DNA of 64,000 nt, taken from NCBI GenBank assembly GCA_001786575.1, contig MFRW01000002.1, positions 1-64,000 on the forward strand, written 5' to 3'. The DNA is from Candidatus Moranbacteria bacterium RIFCSPHIGHO2_01_FULL_55_24. Lineage in GTDB: Bacteria; Patescibacteria; Paceibacteria; Moranbacterales; UBA1568. Positions 23,098 through 30,631 of this stretch are shown here, piece by piece; position 1 is the stretch's first letter; each line of letters begins with the position of its first letter. Under the pieces are notes generated by a model, which saw only the letters and a program-made list of their open reading frames with translations, was not told the origin of the DNA and did no database searches. The translations under genes were made by a program, and so were the position numbers.

Positions 23098-24174
23098 ATG
23101 GCAAAGGATTATTATGCCGTTTTAGGGGTTTCCAAGGGTGCGAGCCAGGACGAAATCAAGAAGGCGTTCCGCAAATTGGCGCATCAGTACCACCCGGACA
23201 AAGGGAACGGCAACGAGGAAAAATTCAAAGAGATAAACGAGGCGTACCAGGTGCTCTCGAACCCGGAGAAACGGCACCAGTATGACCAGTTCGGTCAGAG
23301 CTGGAACGGCCAGGGCCAGGGTCCGGGCGGTTTCGACGGGAGCGGATTCTCCGGCCAAGGCTTCGATTTCGGAGGGGCCGGCTTCGAAGATATCTTTGCC
23401 GATATTTTCGGAGGCGGGGGAAGAACCAGGCGGGGAGGACGTGCGCGCGGTTCGGATATCCAGGTAGACGTGGAGATACATTTCACCGAAATGGTAACGG
23501 GGGTGAAAAAGCAGGTGCGTCTTCGCAAGCAGGCGAGCTGTGAGATCTGTCATGGTACCGGCGGCGAGTCGGGGAGCAAGGAGGAGACTTGTCCGACCTG
23601 CCAGGGGGCCGGAGAGATCCGCCGCACCGCCCAGACCATCCTCGGAGCATTCTCGCAGGTATCCGAATGCGAGCGCTGCCATGGCCGCGGGAAAGTGTAT
23701 GCGAAGAGCTGCCACGCCTGCCATGGAGCGGGCCGAGTGCAGAAGGAAGAAACGATCGAAGTAGCGATCCCTGCCGGCATCCAGGATGGGCAAGCGCTCT
23801 CGCTTGCCGGCCGCGGCGCCGCAGGTGAATTTGGAGCTCCTGCCGGAGACCTTTTCGTGGTGGTGCATGTGCGTCCGGATGTCCGTTTCCGCCGGCGCGG
23901 TGACGACGTGGTCACAGAAGCCGCGCTCCCGTATACGGATCTGGCACTCGGTGCGAGCATCCCCGTCGAGACGGTCGACGGATCGGTGAATATGAAAGTC
24001 CCGGCCGGCACCCAGCCTGGCGAGGTGTTCCGTATCCGCGGCAAGGGCGTGCCGCATCTCGGACGCTCGGGACGCGGGGATCACTTGGTCACGATCACGG
24101 TCCGCGTACCGAAGAAAGTCTCCAAGGAGATGAAGAAGACCCTCGAGCATCTGCGGACGCAGGAAGAATCCTGA
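23098..24174 (+). CDS. dnaJ: Chaperone DnaJ
   Basis: Co-chaperone that delivers unfolded proteins to DnaK and stimulates its ATPase. The 358-aa product is a full type A J-protein: J domain with HPD (residues 32-34), a Gly/Phe-rich linker (about 65-115), a zinc-finger domain with four CxxC pairs at C148/C151, C165/C168, C191/C194 and C205/C208, and the two C-terminal beta domains. It is slightly short at the C-terminus. It stands alone, with a promoter, a CIRCE element and a terminator; dnaK and grpE are not adjacent. Confidence 0.97.
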   Translation: MAKDYYAVLGVSKGASQDEIKKAFRKLAHQYHPDKGNGNEEKFKEINEAYQVLSNPEKRHQYDQFGQSWNGQGQGPGGFDGSGFSGQGFDFGGAGFEDIFADIFGGGGRTRRGGRARGSDIQVDVEIHFTEMVTGVKKQVRLRKQASCEICHGTGGESGSKEETCPTCQGAGEIRRTAQTILGAFSQVSECERCHGRGKVYAKSCHACHGAGRVQKEETIEVAIPAGIQDGQALSLAGRGAAGEFGAPAGDLFVVVHVRPDVRFRRRGDDVVTEAALPYTDLALGASIPVETVDGSVNMKVPAGTQPGEVFRIRGKGVPHLGRSGRGDHLVTITVRVPKKVSKEMKKTLEHLRTQEES

Positions 24175-24180
24175 TCGATA

Positions 24181-24208
24181 CCGGAGCTTTGCATGGCTCC
24201 GGGCTTTT
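24181..24208 (+). terminator. Terminator after dnaJ
   Basis: CCGGAGC (24181-24187), 8-nt loop, GCTCCGG (24196-24202), then gcTTTT (24205-24208). The loop contains the -35 of the next promoter. Confidence 0.7.
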
Positions 24209-24217
24209 CCGTACAAT
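24189..24217 (+). promoter_or_regulatory. Promoter of recJ embedded in the dnaJ terminator
   Basis: TTGCAT (24189-24194, in the terminator loop), 17 bp, TACAAT (24212-24217). Predicted start is near 24224, 35 nt before recJ. Confidence 0.65.
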
Positions 24218-24258
24218 AGAATGACATTCTTGATTCCCTCTTCCGGAGGGGCACCGCC

Positions 24259-25962
24259 ATGGCGCTTTGGAAATACAAACAGAAACATCCGCCGCTCGCT
24301 TCACAGGAAGGAACGCTCCACCCTGTGACGGAAGTGCTTTTGGAATTGCGCGGCCACATGGATGACGAGGCGCGCGAACGGTTCCTCCGGCCGGACTACG
24401 ATCGCGACGTGCACGACCCGTATCTCTTTTCCCAGATGGAGGAAGTGGTCGCTCGCTTGGCGGAAGCCAAGACACAAGGCGAGAAGGTAGGCATCTTCGG
24501 CGACTTCGATGCGGACGGCGTGACGTCGTCGGTAATTATGCGGGAAGCGCTCATAGCCTGCGGTATCGAAACGGCCGTCTATATCCCGGAAAAAGTGACG
24601 GAAGGCCATGGCTTGAACTCGAAGGCTCTGGATCACTTCGCGCGGGAGGGTGCGACGCTCGTGATGACGCTCGACTGCGGCATGATGAACCACGCGGAAA
24701 TCGAAGAAGCGAACGGGCGCGGCATGCAGGTGATCGTCGTCGATCATCATCATGTACCGGAGGTGCTTCCGGAAGCCTTCGCCATTATCAATCCGAAACT
24801 TCCCGATGAAACCTATCCGTTCCGCGACCTCTGCGGTGCCGGAACGAGCTTCAAGGTGGCCCAGGCGCTCTACCGCCGCCTGCTTCCGGAACAGGAAGAG
24901 CAGCTCAAATGGATCCTGGATGTGGTAGCGACCGGGACGGTAGCGGACGTGATGCCTCTTCATGGCGAGAACCGGGCGCTCGTGAAGTACGGACTCATGG
25001 TCTTGGGCAAAACCAGACGCCCCGGTTTCCAGGCGATGATCGAGGCGGGCCGTCTCCTGATCGGAGAAGAGAAGATGCCGGTGGCGCGGGATATCGGCTT
25101 CCAGATCGCTCCCCGTTTGAACGCCGCTTCGCGTATGGCCCATGCCATGCTCGCCCATGAGCTCTTGATGGAAAAAGACTTGGAAAGAGCACGGAAATTG
25201 GCAGGGGACCTGGAGATGCATAACGAGGCCCGGCGCAAGATAAGCACCTCTACTGCTGATGAAGTCCGCAAGCTCGTAGAAGAGCGCTATATGGACAAGA
25301 AATTCATCTTTGCCGCCGATGAGAAGTATCCGTACGGCATCGTGGGTCTGATCGCCGGCCGTATCGCTAACGAATATCGGAAGCCTACCTGCATCCTCAC
25401 GAAACAGGGCGAGGAAAGCCGAGGCTCCTTCCGGAGCGTACCGGAATTCAACGTCATCGAGGCGCTGGAGAAGTGCAGCGACATGCTGGTGAAGTACGGC
25501 GGACATGCCCAAGCGGCAGGAATGACTATCCGGAATGAGAACACCGAAGCCTTCTATGAGCGCTTCAATGCTTTGGCGGAAGAAGCTTTGCGGGATGTGG
25601 TGACAGAGCCGACGCTCGAGATCGATACGGTGCTCTTGCCCGAGCACATCACGCCCCAGTTCTTCCGCGATCTTTCGCTCTTCGCGCCTTTCGGCGAGGG
25701 GAATCCGGAGCCGACATTCGCACTCCACGATGTGCGGATCGAAGACATCCGCTTCGTAGGGAATGGCGAGAAGCATGTGAAGCTCCGCGTCTCGACCGAT
25801 GCGAGCAGCAAGATCTTCGACGTCATCGCGTTCTCGCTCGGCGAAGCCTGCCGGGAAATGCAGCCTGGCGACCGGGCAGATATCGTGTTTCAGATAAGCG
25901 AGAACAAGTGGAATGGCTCGACATCGCTTCAGTTGAAAGCGCTCGATATCCGCAAGAAATAG
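24259..25962 (+). CDS. recJ: Single-strand DNA exonuclease RecJ
   Basis: A 5'-3' single-strand exonuclease used in recombination and repair. The 567-aa product has the DHH-family metal motifs: GDFDADG (residues 81-87), the DCGMMN motif (from about 139), DHH (162-164), and in the second domain the DHHA1-type GGHAQAAGMT. Length is normal for compact RecJ proteins. It is preceded by its own promoter and followed after 59 bp by the RNase HI gene. ATG 24259 is the first start before the conserved body. Confidence 0.95.
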   Translation: MALWKYKQKHPPLASQEGTLHPVTEVLLELRGHMDDEARERFLRPDYDRDVHDPYLFSQMEEVVARLAEAKTQGEKVGIFGDFDADGVTSSVIMREALIACGIETAVYIPEKVTEGHGLNSKALDHFAREGATLVMTLDCGMMNHAEIEEANGRGMQVIVVDHHHVPEVLPEAFAIINPKLPDETYPFRDLCGAGTSFKVAQALYRRLLPEQEEQLKWILDVVATGTVADVMPLHGENRALVKYGLMVLGKTRRPGFQAMIEAGRLLIGEEKMPVARDIGFQIAPRLNAASRMAHAMLAHELLMEKDLERARKLAGDLEMHNEARRKISTSTADEVRKLVEERYMDKKFIFAADEKYPYGIVGLIAGRIANEYRKPTCILTKQGEESRGSFRSVPEFNVIEALEKCSDMLVKYGGHAQAAGMTIRNENTEAFYERFNALAEEALRDVVTEPTLEIDTVLLPEHITPQFFRDLSLFAPFGEGNPEPTFALHDVRIEDIRFVGNGEKHVKLRVSTDASSKIFDVIAFSLGEACREMQPGDRADIVFQISENKWNGSTSLQLKALDIRKK

Positions 25963-26021
25963 GGGTAGGGCCTCATGGGAAAAAGGGCCCGGATATGCTA
26001 TCGTAGAGAGGTCTTACTGTT

Positions 26022-26459
26022 ATGATTCCTATGCAAGAAATAGTCATGTACAGCGACGGCGGTTCGCGGGGCAACCCTGGGCCGGCGGCGCTCGGAGTAT
26101 ATATCGAGACCCTCGGCAAGCAGTACGGGGAATACCTCGGGACCAAGACCAACAACGAAGCCGAATACATGGCGATCATCTCCGGATTGAAGAAGATCAA
26201 AGCATTGATCGGGAAAGAACAGGCGAAGATGACAGCAGTAGAGTGCCGCATGGACAGCGAACTGGCTGTCCGGCAGCTGACCCACCGCTACAAAGTGGAG
26301 AAGGAGCATATCCAGAAGCTCTGCTTCCAGGTGTGGAATCTGGCGCTCGATTTCGGACAGGTCTCTTTCGTCCATGTGCGGCGCGAACAGAATGTCGTAG
26401 CGGACCGGATGGCGAACGAAGCTATGGATCGGGGAATGCAACAAACCACTCTTCTCTAA
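26022..26459 (+). CDS. rnhA: Ribonuclease HI-type protein
   Basis: An RNase H-fold nuclease that degrades RNA in RNA-DNA hybrids. The 145-aa product has the DGGSRGNPGPAALG motif (first catalytic Asp), NNEAEYMAI (catalytic Glu), MDSELAVRQL (second Asp) and a late QNVVADRMANEA (final Asp), the pattern of the bacterial/archaeal RNase HI group without the basic handle. ATG 26022 has AGAGAGG (26005-26011) 10 bases upstream; ATG 26031 is an alternative start. The TGCTATCGT at 25996-26004 may be a weak extended -10 promoter. It ends 7 bp before the HlyD-like gene. Confidence 0.9.
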   Translation: MIPMQEIVMYSDGGSRGNPGPAALGVYIETLGKQYGEYLGTKTNNEAEYMAIISGLKKIKALIGKEQAKMTAVECRMDSELAVRQLTHRYKVEKEHIQKLCFQVWNLALDFGQVSFVHVRREQNVVADRMANEAMDRGMQQTTLL

Positions 26460-26466
26460 AACACGT

Positions 26467-27465
26467 ATGCGGAATACCAAGAAAATTCTTATTTGGAGCG
26501 CAATCATCGTTATCGCGGCCGGAACGCTCTACTACTTCTTCCGTCCCCAAGAGGAAGTGCTGGAGACCGAAACAGTTATCCGAGGAAGTCTCGCGGAGAC
26601 GGTTTCGGTGACGGGCGAATTGGTCCCGCTACGCTATGCGGACCTGTCTTTCGCGACCGTCGGGCGCGTGAGAAGCGTATTGGCAGAAGAGGGCGCCCAG
26701 GTGAAAGCGGGCCAGCTCTTGGCGACGCTCGATACGGCGGTTCTGGACTCGCAGCTCAAAGAGTCGCGTATCAAGCTGACCATTGCCGAAGAGAACGAGA
26801 AGCTGGCGCGCCGGGGCTGGGATGCTTTGAGTCCCGAGGAACGCAAGGCGAAGAAGCTCGCGACTGAACAGGCACGCGAGAACGTGCAGACTGCTCTCGC
26901 CCAGAAGGTGAACAGCCGGATACATGTGCCGTTCGCAGGATTCCTCTCCCAGATGGATATCCGTGTCGGAGAAACCGTGACGGCCGGTACTGTGATTGCG
27001 CGTGTCGCCGAGAGCGACCAGTTCATCATCGAATCCCGGGTGCCGGAATCCGACATCGCGAAAATCAAAGAAGGTATGACAGCGGTCGTCACTTTCGATG
27101 CCTTGCGCCAGGACGAGGAATTCGCGGCCAAGGTTTCGGAGATCAGCCAGTCTTCCAATGTGGTGGACAATGTCGTGTCGTACACGGTGAAATTCCAGCT
27201 CGAGAGCGTCGATCCGCGTATCAAGGACGGTATGACGGCGAACCTGGATATCGAGACGGAGAAGCGCGAGAATGTGCTCATCCTGCCGTACCGAGCGCTT
27301 ATCAAGGAAGGCGACCAGATGTTCGCGGAGGTAGTCGGGGCTGACGGGGGGACGGAGAAGCGGGAGGTCGTGATCGGGCTCGAAGGGGATGAAGGCTTGG
27401 TAGAGATCAAATCCGGGCTTTCCGAGGGCGAAAAAGCGACCATCGGGGCCAGACAGACGAGATAG
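26467..27465 (+). CDS. HlyD/MacA-type membrane fusion (adaptor) protein
   Basis: Adaptor proteins of this family link an inner-membrane transporter to the outside. The 332-aa product has an N-terminal membrane anchor (about residues 7-24), a lipoyl-like half (GRVRSVLAEEGAQVKAGQLLATLDT), a short helical hairpin, the second lipoyl half (VPFAGFLSQMDIRVGETVTAGT) and a beta-barrel domain. The helical hairpin is short compared with MacA. In monoderm-like cells such proteins usually act with an ABC transporter of the MacB type, but no such gene is adjacent. It is the last gene before the rnpB promoter. Confidence 0.85.
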   Translation: MRNTKKILIWSAIIVIAAGTLYYFFRPQEEVLETETVIRGSLAETVSVTGELVPLRYADLSFATVGRVRSVLAEEGAQVKAGQLLATLDTAVLDSQLKESRIKLTIAEENEKLARRGWDALSPEERKAKKLATEQARENVQTALAQKVNSRIHVPFAGFLSQMDIRVGETVTAGTVIARVAESDQFIIESRVPESDIAKIKEGMTAVVTFDALRQDEEFAAKVSEISQSSNVVDNVVSYTVKFQLESVDPRIKDGMTANLDIETEKRENVLILPYRALIKEGDQMFAEVVGADGGTEKREVVIGLEGDEGLVEIKSGLSEGEKATIGARQTR

Positions 27466-27466
27466 C

Positions 27467-27504
27467 GGGGATGGGCGATGTCTCATTGACACCTCCCCAT
27501 TTTT
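27467..27504 (+). terminator. Terminator after the HlyD-like gene
   Basis: GGGGA...TGTC, loop, GACA...TCCCC hairpin (27467-27498, with an internal bulge) followed by aTTTTT (27500-27504). The right arm contains the TTGACA of the rnpB promoter. Confidence 0.6.
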
Positions 27505-27514
27505 ATGCTAAAAT
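27486..27514 (+). promoter_or_regulatory. Strong promoter of rnpB
   Basis: TTGACA (27486-27491), 17 bp, TAAAAT (27509-27514), with an extended TG element (27506-27507). Predicted start near 27521. Confidence 0.85.
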
Positions 27515-27529
27515 TTTCCGTTGTCGTAC

Positions 27530-27903
27530 TTTTCCAAAACAGATCGGATTGTCGCGCTCTGGCGAAAGCCAGAGTGAGGAAAGTCCGGACACTCGCCTCC
27601 TTTCGGAGGCAGCAGGGTAGCGGGTAATCCCCGTCTAAGGTGACTTACGAGGTGCGAACAGAGACGCCTTCTCCCGAAAGGGAGGGGCACCCGGTTTCGA
27701 TCGGGTGAGCTCCTAGAGCGATCTAGGAGGTGAAACGGCTAAATCCTTACCCGAGTGCAAGGCCGTGCCTGTCTCTTCTTGGAGCTCAAGAAGGGACGGG
27801 AGTTGCCGCAAAGACCCGCACTTGGCAACAAGCGGGCAAGAGAGATGACGATCTCCGCCGATAAGGCGGAACAGAATCCGGCTTATAGATCTGTTTTGGA
27901 AAA
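27530..27903 (+). ncRNA. rnpB: RNase P RNA (M1-type RNA)
   Basis: The catalytic RNA of RNase P, which matures the 5' end of tRNAs. A perfect 16-bp P1 stem is formed by 27530-27545 and 27888-27903. The universally conserved GAGGAAAGTCCGG (27576-27588) and ACAGAATCCGGCTTAT (27871-27886) strings, which form P4 and flank it, are both intact, and several GC-rich hairpins lie between. Length of about 374 nt is normal. The next gene starts only 12 bp after P1 with no terminator visible between. Confidence 0.97.
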
Positions 27904-27915
27904 GTACTGCAAAAT

Positions 27916-29340
27916 ATGAAACGATCCGAAGTCTTTTTCAGCACCATCCAGGTGCCGATCGATCTCATCATGATTCTTCTGGCCGCTGCGACGGCTTATT
28001 TTCTGCGCGGCCTTCCGATTTTCGAGGGCTATGTCTCGCGCGTCTTCAACCTAGGCTTCGAGGAGTACATCCGTTCGGTCGCATACCTCTTACCGTTTTT
28101 CATCATCGTTTTCGCCGTCGAAGGCCTCTACACCATGCGGGTGACGCGCCGCTTCTGGGCGGAATTCTACAGCGTGGGCAAGGCGACCGGACTTTCCCTC
28201 GTCATCCTCATCATCGCTATCTTCCTGAACCGCGAGTGGTTCTCTTCGCGCTTCGTGATCCTCTTCGGCTGGGGCTTCAGCGTCCTGTATATCGCTCTGG
28301 CCCGGTTGGCGATCCAGCAGATCCAGAAGTGGCTCCTGAAGCACAAAGGCATCGGCACCCATCGCGTGCTCCTCATCGGTTCGAGCGAAAAGATGTACAC
28401 CATCAAGAAGGAACTCAAGCGCGACCGGGGCCTGGGCTACAAGGTGGTGGACCAGATCGATGACGCGAGCATCACGCATATCAAGGAGATCCGCGAAGCC
28501 AAAGGCATAGACGAGATCATCATCGGCGATGCCAGCCTGACCGATGACGAGCTGGAAAAGCTTCTCGACTACTGCCAGATCAACAACATCACTTACAAAT
28601 ACATTCCGACGACGCTCCAGACGTCCCGCTTCACGATGCGGATCTTCCGCGGCGAGCCCATCATCGAATACCAGCACACGCCGCTCGATGGCTGGGGACG
28701 GGTATTGAAGCGCGCGTTCGATATCGTCGCCGGCTTCGGGCTGACGCTCCTCTTCTCGCCCTTGATGCTCCTGATCGCTCTTCTCATCAAGCTCGAGGAC
28801 CCGGACGGCCCGATCATCTACAAGAACGAGCGCATCGGCGAGAACGGCAAGAAGTTTTTCGTCTACAAATTCCGCTATATGCAGTGGCGCTACTGCATCA
28901 CCAAGGAGAATCCGCAGCTGAAGGAAGCGATCGCCTTCGAGAAGAAGCTGATCGAAGAGCGCAACGTGCGCAAGGGCGGCATCCTCTACAAGATCAAGGA
29001 CGACCCGCGCCGCATGCGTATCGGAGCTTTTATCGAGCGCTCCTCTCTGGATGAGCTGCCGCAATTCTTTAATGTCTTGCGCGGCGATATGAGTCTGGTC
29101 GGTCCGCGTCCGCACCAGGAACGCGAAGTGGACCGCTATGCGGAGTATCACCGGCGTCTGCTCACCATCAAGCCGGGAGTTACCGGCATGGCCCAGGTAT
29201 CCGGCCGCTCGGACCTCGCCTTCGAGGATGAGTACCGCCTGGATGTCTTCTATATCGAGAATTGGTCGCTCTGGCTGGATATCCAGATCTGTCTCAAGAC
29301 CGCAGGCGCGCTCCTGCGCCGCCGCCGCAACGCGAAGTAA
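27916..29340 (+). CDS. Polyprenyl-phosphate sugar transferase (WbaP/WcaJ-like)
   Basis: Loads the first sugar phosphate onto undecaprenyl phosphate to start a surface polysaccharide. The 474-aa product has four N-terminal spans (about residues 10-30, 45-75, 85-105, 110-130), a Rossmann-like CoA-binding middle part (HRVLLIGSSEKM) and the C-terminal bacterial sugar transferase domain: KRAFDIVAGFGLTLLFSPLM, YKNERIGENGKKFFVYKFRYM, the SSLDELPQFFNVLRGDMSLVGPRP motif and KPGVTGMAQVSGRS. It begins 12 bp after rnpB and ends in a strong terminator, so it is probably co-transcribed with rnpB. The sugar used is unknown. Confidence 0.95.
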   Translation: MKRSEVFFSTIQVPIDLIMILLAAATAYFLRGLPIFEGYVSRVFNLGFEEYIRSVAYLLPFFIIVFAVEGLYTMRVTRRFWAEFYSVGKATGLSLVILIIAIFLNREWFSSRFVILFGWGFSVLYIALARLAIQQIQKWLLKHKGIGTHRVLLIGSSEKMYTIKKELKRDRGLGYKVVDQIDDASITHIKEIREAKGIDEIIIGDASLTDDELEKLLDYCQINNITYKYIPTTLQTSRFTMRIFRGEPIIEYQHTPLDGWGRVLKRAFDIVAGFGLTLLFSPLMLLIALLIKLEDPDGPIIYKNERIGENGKKFFVYKFRYMQWRYCITKENPQLKEAIAFEKKLIEERNVRKGGILYKIKDDPRRMRIGAFIERSSLDELPQFFNVLRGDMSLVGPRPHQEREVDRYAEYHRRLLTIKPGVTGMAQVSGRSDLAFEDEYRLDVFYIENWSLWLDIQICLKTAGALLRRRRNAK

Positions 29341-29342
29341 GG

Positions 29343-29368
29343 AATCTCCCGGAAGCGGGAGATTTTTT
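29343..29368 (+). terminator. Strong terminator after the sugar transferase gene
   Basis: AATCTCCCG (29343-29351), loop GAAG, CGGGAGATT (29356-29364), T-run 29363-29368. The stem is a perfect 9 bp. Confidence 0.9.
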
Positions 29369-29369
29369 A

Positions 29370-29378
29370 TGGTATACT
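29370..29378 (+). promoter_or_regulatory. Extended -10 promoter of the YvlD-like gene
   Basis: TGGTATACT: TG at 29370-29371, TATACT at 29373-29378, beginning 1 bp after the previous terminator. No clear -35. Predicted start is about 11 nt before the ATG at 29396. Confidence 0.65.
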
Positions 29379-29395
29379 GAAAGCACTTAACACTT

Positions 29396-29752
29396 ATGCC
29401 TATGCTGCTTCTCAAGTGGGTTATCAGCGCGTTAGCGTTCCTGGCTCTGCCGTATATCGTGCCGGGAATCTCGGTCGCTTCGTTCGTGACGGCGCTCGTT
29501 CTGGCGCTCCTCTGGGGGCTGATCGGCATCACCGTGAAGCCGATTCTCATCATCCTCACGCTGCCGATAAACATCCTGACGCTCGGCATCTTCACCTTCA
29601 TCATAAACGGCTTCCTGCTCTGGCTTCTGGGAGGCATCGTGAAGGGATTCGAGGTTCAGGGATTCTGGATCGCGGTCCTGGGAGCGCTGGTGCTCTCGGC
29701 CGTGAGCATTCTAGCCAATTGGGCTTTGGAGAAGGCCGGACGGCCGCTCTAA
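29396..29752 (+). CDS. YvlD/phage-holin IV-like small membrane protein
   Basis: A 118-aa integral membrane protein with four predicted spans, belonging by pattern to the superfamily IV holin-like (YvlD) group: LLWGLIGITVKPILIILTLPINILTLGIFTFIINGFLLWLLGG contains the diagnostic N/K-P-I-L and P-I-N-I-L-T-L-G strings. The function is unclear; in Bacillus YvlD is part of an envelope-stress-linked operon. ATG 29396 and ATG 29402 are both possible. It is monocistronic, with its own promoter and a terminator 26 bp after the stop. Confidence 0.85.
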   Translation: MPMLLLKWVISALAFLALPYIVPGISVASFVTALVLALLWGLIGITVKPILIILTLPINILTLGIFTFIINGFLLWLLGGIVKGFEVQGFWIAVLGALVLSAVSILANWALEKAGRPL

Positions 29753-29778
29753 GTCTATCAGCCGGAAAAAAATCTTTG

Positions 29779-29804
29779 AAAACCGCTATAATAAGCGGTT
29801 TTTT
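29779..29804 (+). terminator. Terminator after the YvlD-like gene
   Basis: AAAACCGCT (29779-29787), loop ATAATA, AGCGGTTTT (29794-29802) with the T-run 29799-29804. Confidence 0.85.
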
Positions 29805-29816
29805 CATCCATTGTTA

Positions 29817-29845
29817 TTGACAAAATGACCTGAAAGGCGTATAAT
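29817..29845 (+). promoter_or_regulatory. Fully consensus promoter of the YdcF-like gene
   Basis: TTGACA (29817-29822), 17 bp, TATAAT (29840-29845). Both hexamers are perfect. Predicted start near 29852. Confidence 0.92.
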
Positions 29846-29890
29846 GGTCTTTAGTTCGTTTCTCAATCGGAAGTGGAAAGGGAAGTAGCA

Positions 29891-30484
29891 ATGCAGCCTA
29901 TCAAGATGTTCCAGCTGAATCGTCCGGAACCGAAGAGAATCCTCGCGGTGCTCGGACACCAGTTGGAGAAGCACGACGAGATGTCCAGTATCATGCACCA
30001 GCGCCTGCTTCGGGCTTTGGATGTCTATAGATATCATGAGGGATATCTGCCATTCGACCATGTGATTCTCTCCGGCGGCATCACGGAGCTGGGGCAGCAG
30101 CTTTCCGAGGCGCAGGTGATGTTCAATTTTCTTGCGCCGAAAATATCGCTCGACAAGATCATCTGCGACCATGACTCGCTCGATACGCGCGAGAATGTGG
30201 CAGCGATGGTGCGGATCGTGAAGGAACTCTACCCGGACCAGCCGGTGGAACTGGCGATCGTGACGCATGTCTGGCATGTGTCACGGGTGTCGAGGCTTCT
30301 TTTGGCCAAGCTGAAAGGACGGCGGGATATCCATTATTTCTTCCAGCCGGTATTCAGGTCGCTGCCGTTCTGGGAGCGCCAGAAGGAACGCCTGCGGGCA
30401 TTCCTGACTTGGCTGGATCCGGATTTCCGGATACTACCCAAACCTATCGCCCCGGACAAGAGCTATCAGCTCATGGAGCTGTGA
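29891..30484 (+). CDS. YdcF/ElyC-like DUF218 protein
   Basis: A 197-aa protein of the DUF218 (YdcF/ElyC/SanA) family. Seen: ILAVLGHQLEKHDEMS at the start, HVILSGGITELGQQLSEA (the SGG motif), DSLDTRENVAAMVRIVKE (the T-R-E-N motif) and VTHVWHVSRVSRLL. Family members have been tied to envelope polymer metabolism (ElyC) or lack a known role. No signal peptide or span is seen, so it is probably cytoplasmic. A GTG six codons upstream is possible; ATG 29891 was preferred because the family motif starts soon after. It is flanked by a consensus promoter and a strong terminator. Confidence 0.85.
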   Translation: MQPIKMFQLNRPEPKRILAVLGHQLEKHDEMSSIMHQRLLRALDVYRYHEGYLPFDHVILSGGITELGQQLSEAQVMFNFLAPKISLDKIICDHDSLDTRENVAAMVRIVKELYPDQPVELAIVTHVWHVSRVSRLLLAKLKGRRDIHYFFQPVFRSLPFWERQKERLRAFLTWLDPDFRILPKPIAPDKSYQLMEL

Positions 30485-30522
30485 AAGCTTCTGATTGCTT
30501 CCCGGAAGGGGATTGTGCCTCG

Positions 30523-30556
30523 AAGAGGTTCTGTGAAATTCACAGGACCTCTTTTT
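30523..30556 (+). terminator. Terminator after the YdcF-like gene
   Basis: AAGAGGTTCTGTG (30523-30535), loop AAATT, CACAGGACCTCTT (30541-30553), T-run 30552-30556. A 13-bp stem with one G-T pair. Confidence 0.9.
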
Positions 30557-30574
30557 CTTTGGAAAAATCGTCTG

Positions 30575-30583
30575 TGATACAAT
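30575..30583 (+). promoter_or_regulatory. Extended -10 promoter of the flippase operon
   Basis: TGATACAAT: TG at 30575-30576 and TACAAT at 30578-30583, 22 bp after the previous terminator. Predicted start near 30590. Confidence 0.55.
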
Positions 30584-30631
30584 AAATAGGCTTATCCGAA
30601 GAAAATCTTGAAGCGGCGGAATACCAAAAAA

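Noticed and set aside
28090..29637. A 515-codon minus-strand frame opposite the sugar transferase gene
   Set aside because: Antisense shadow; it also crosses a strong terminator and promoter.
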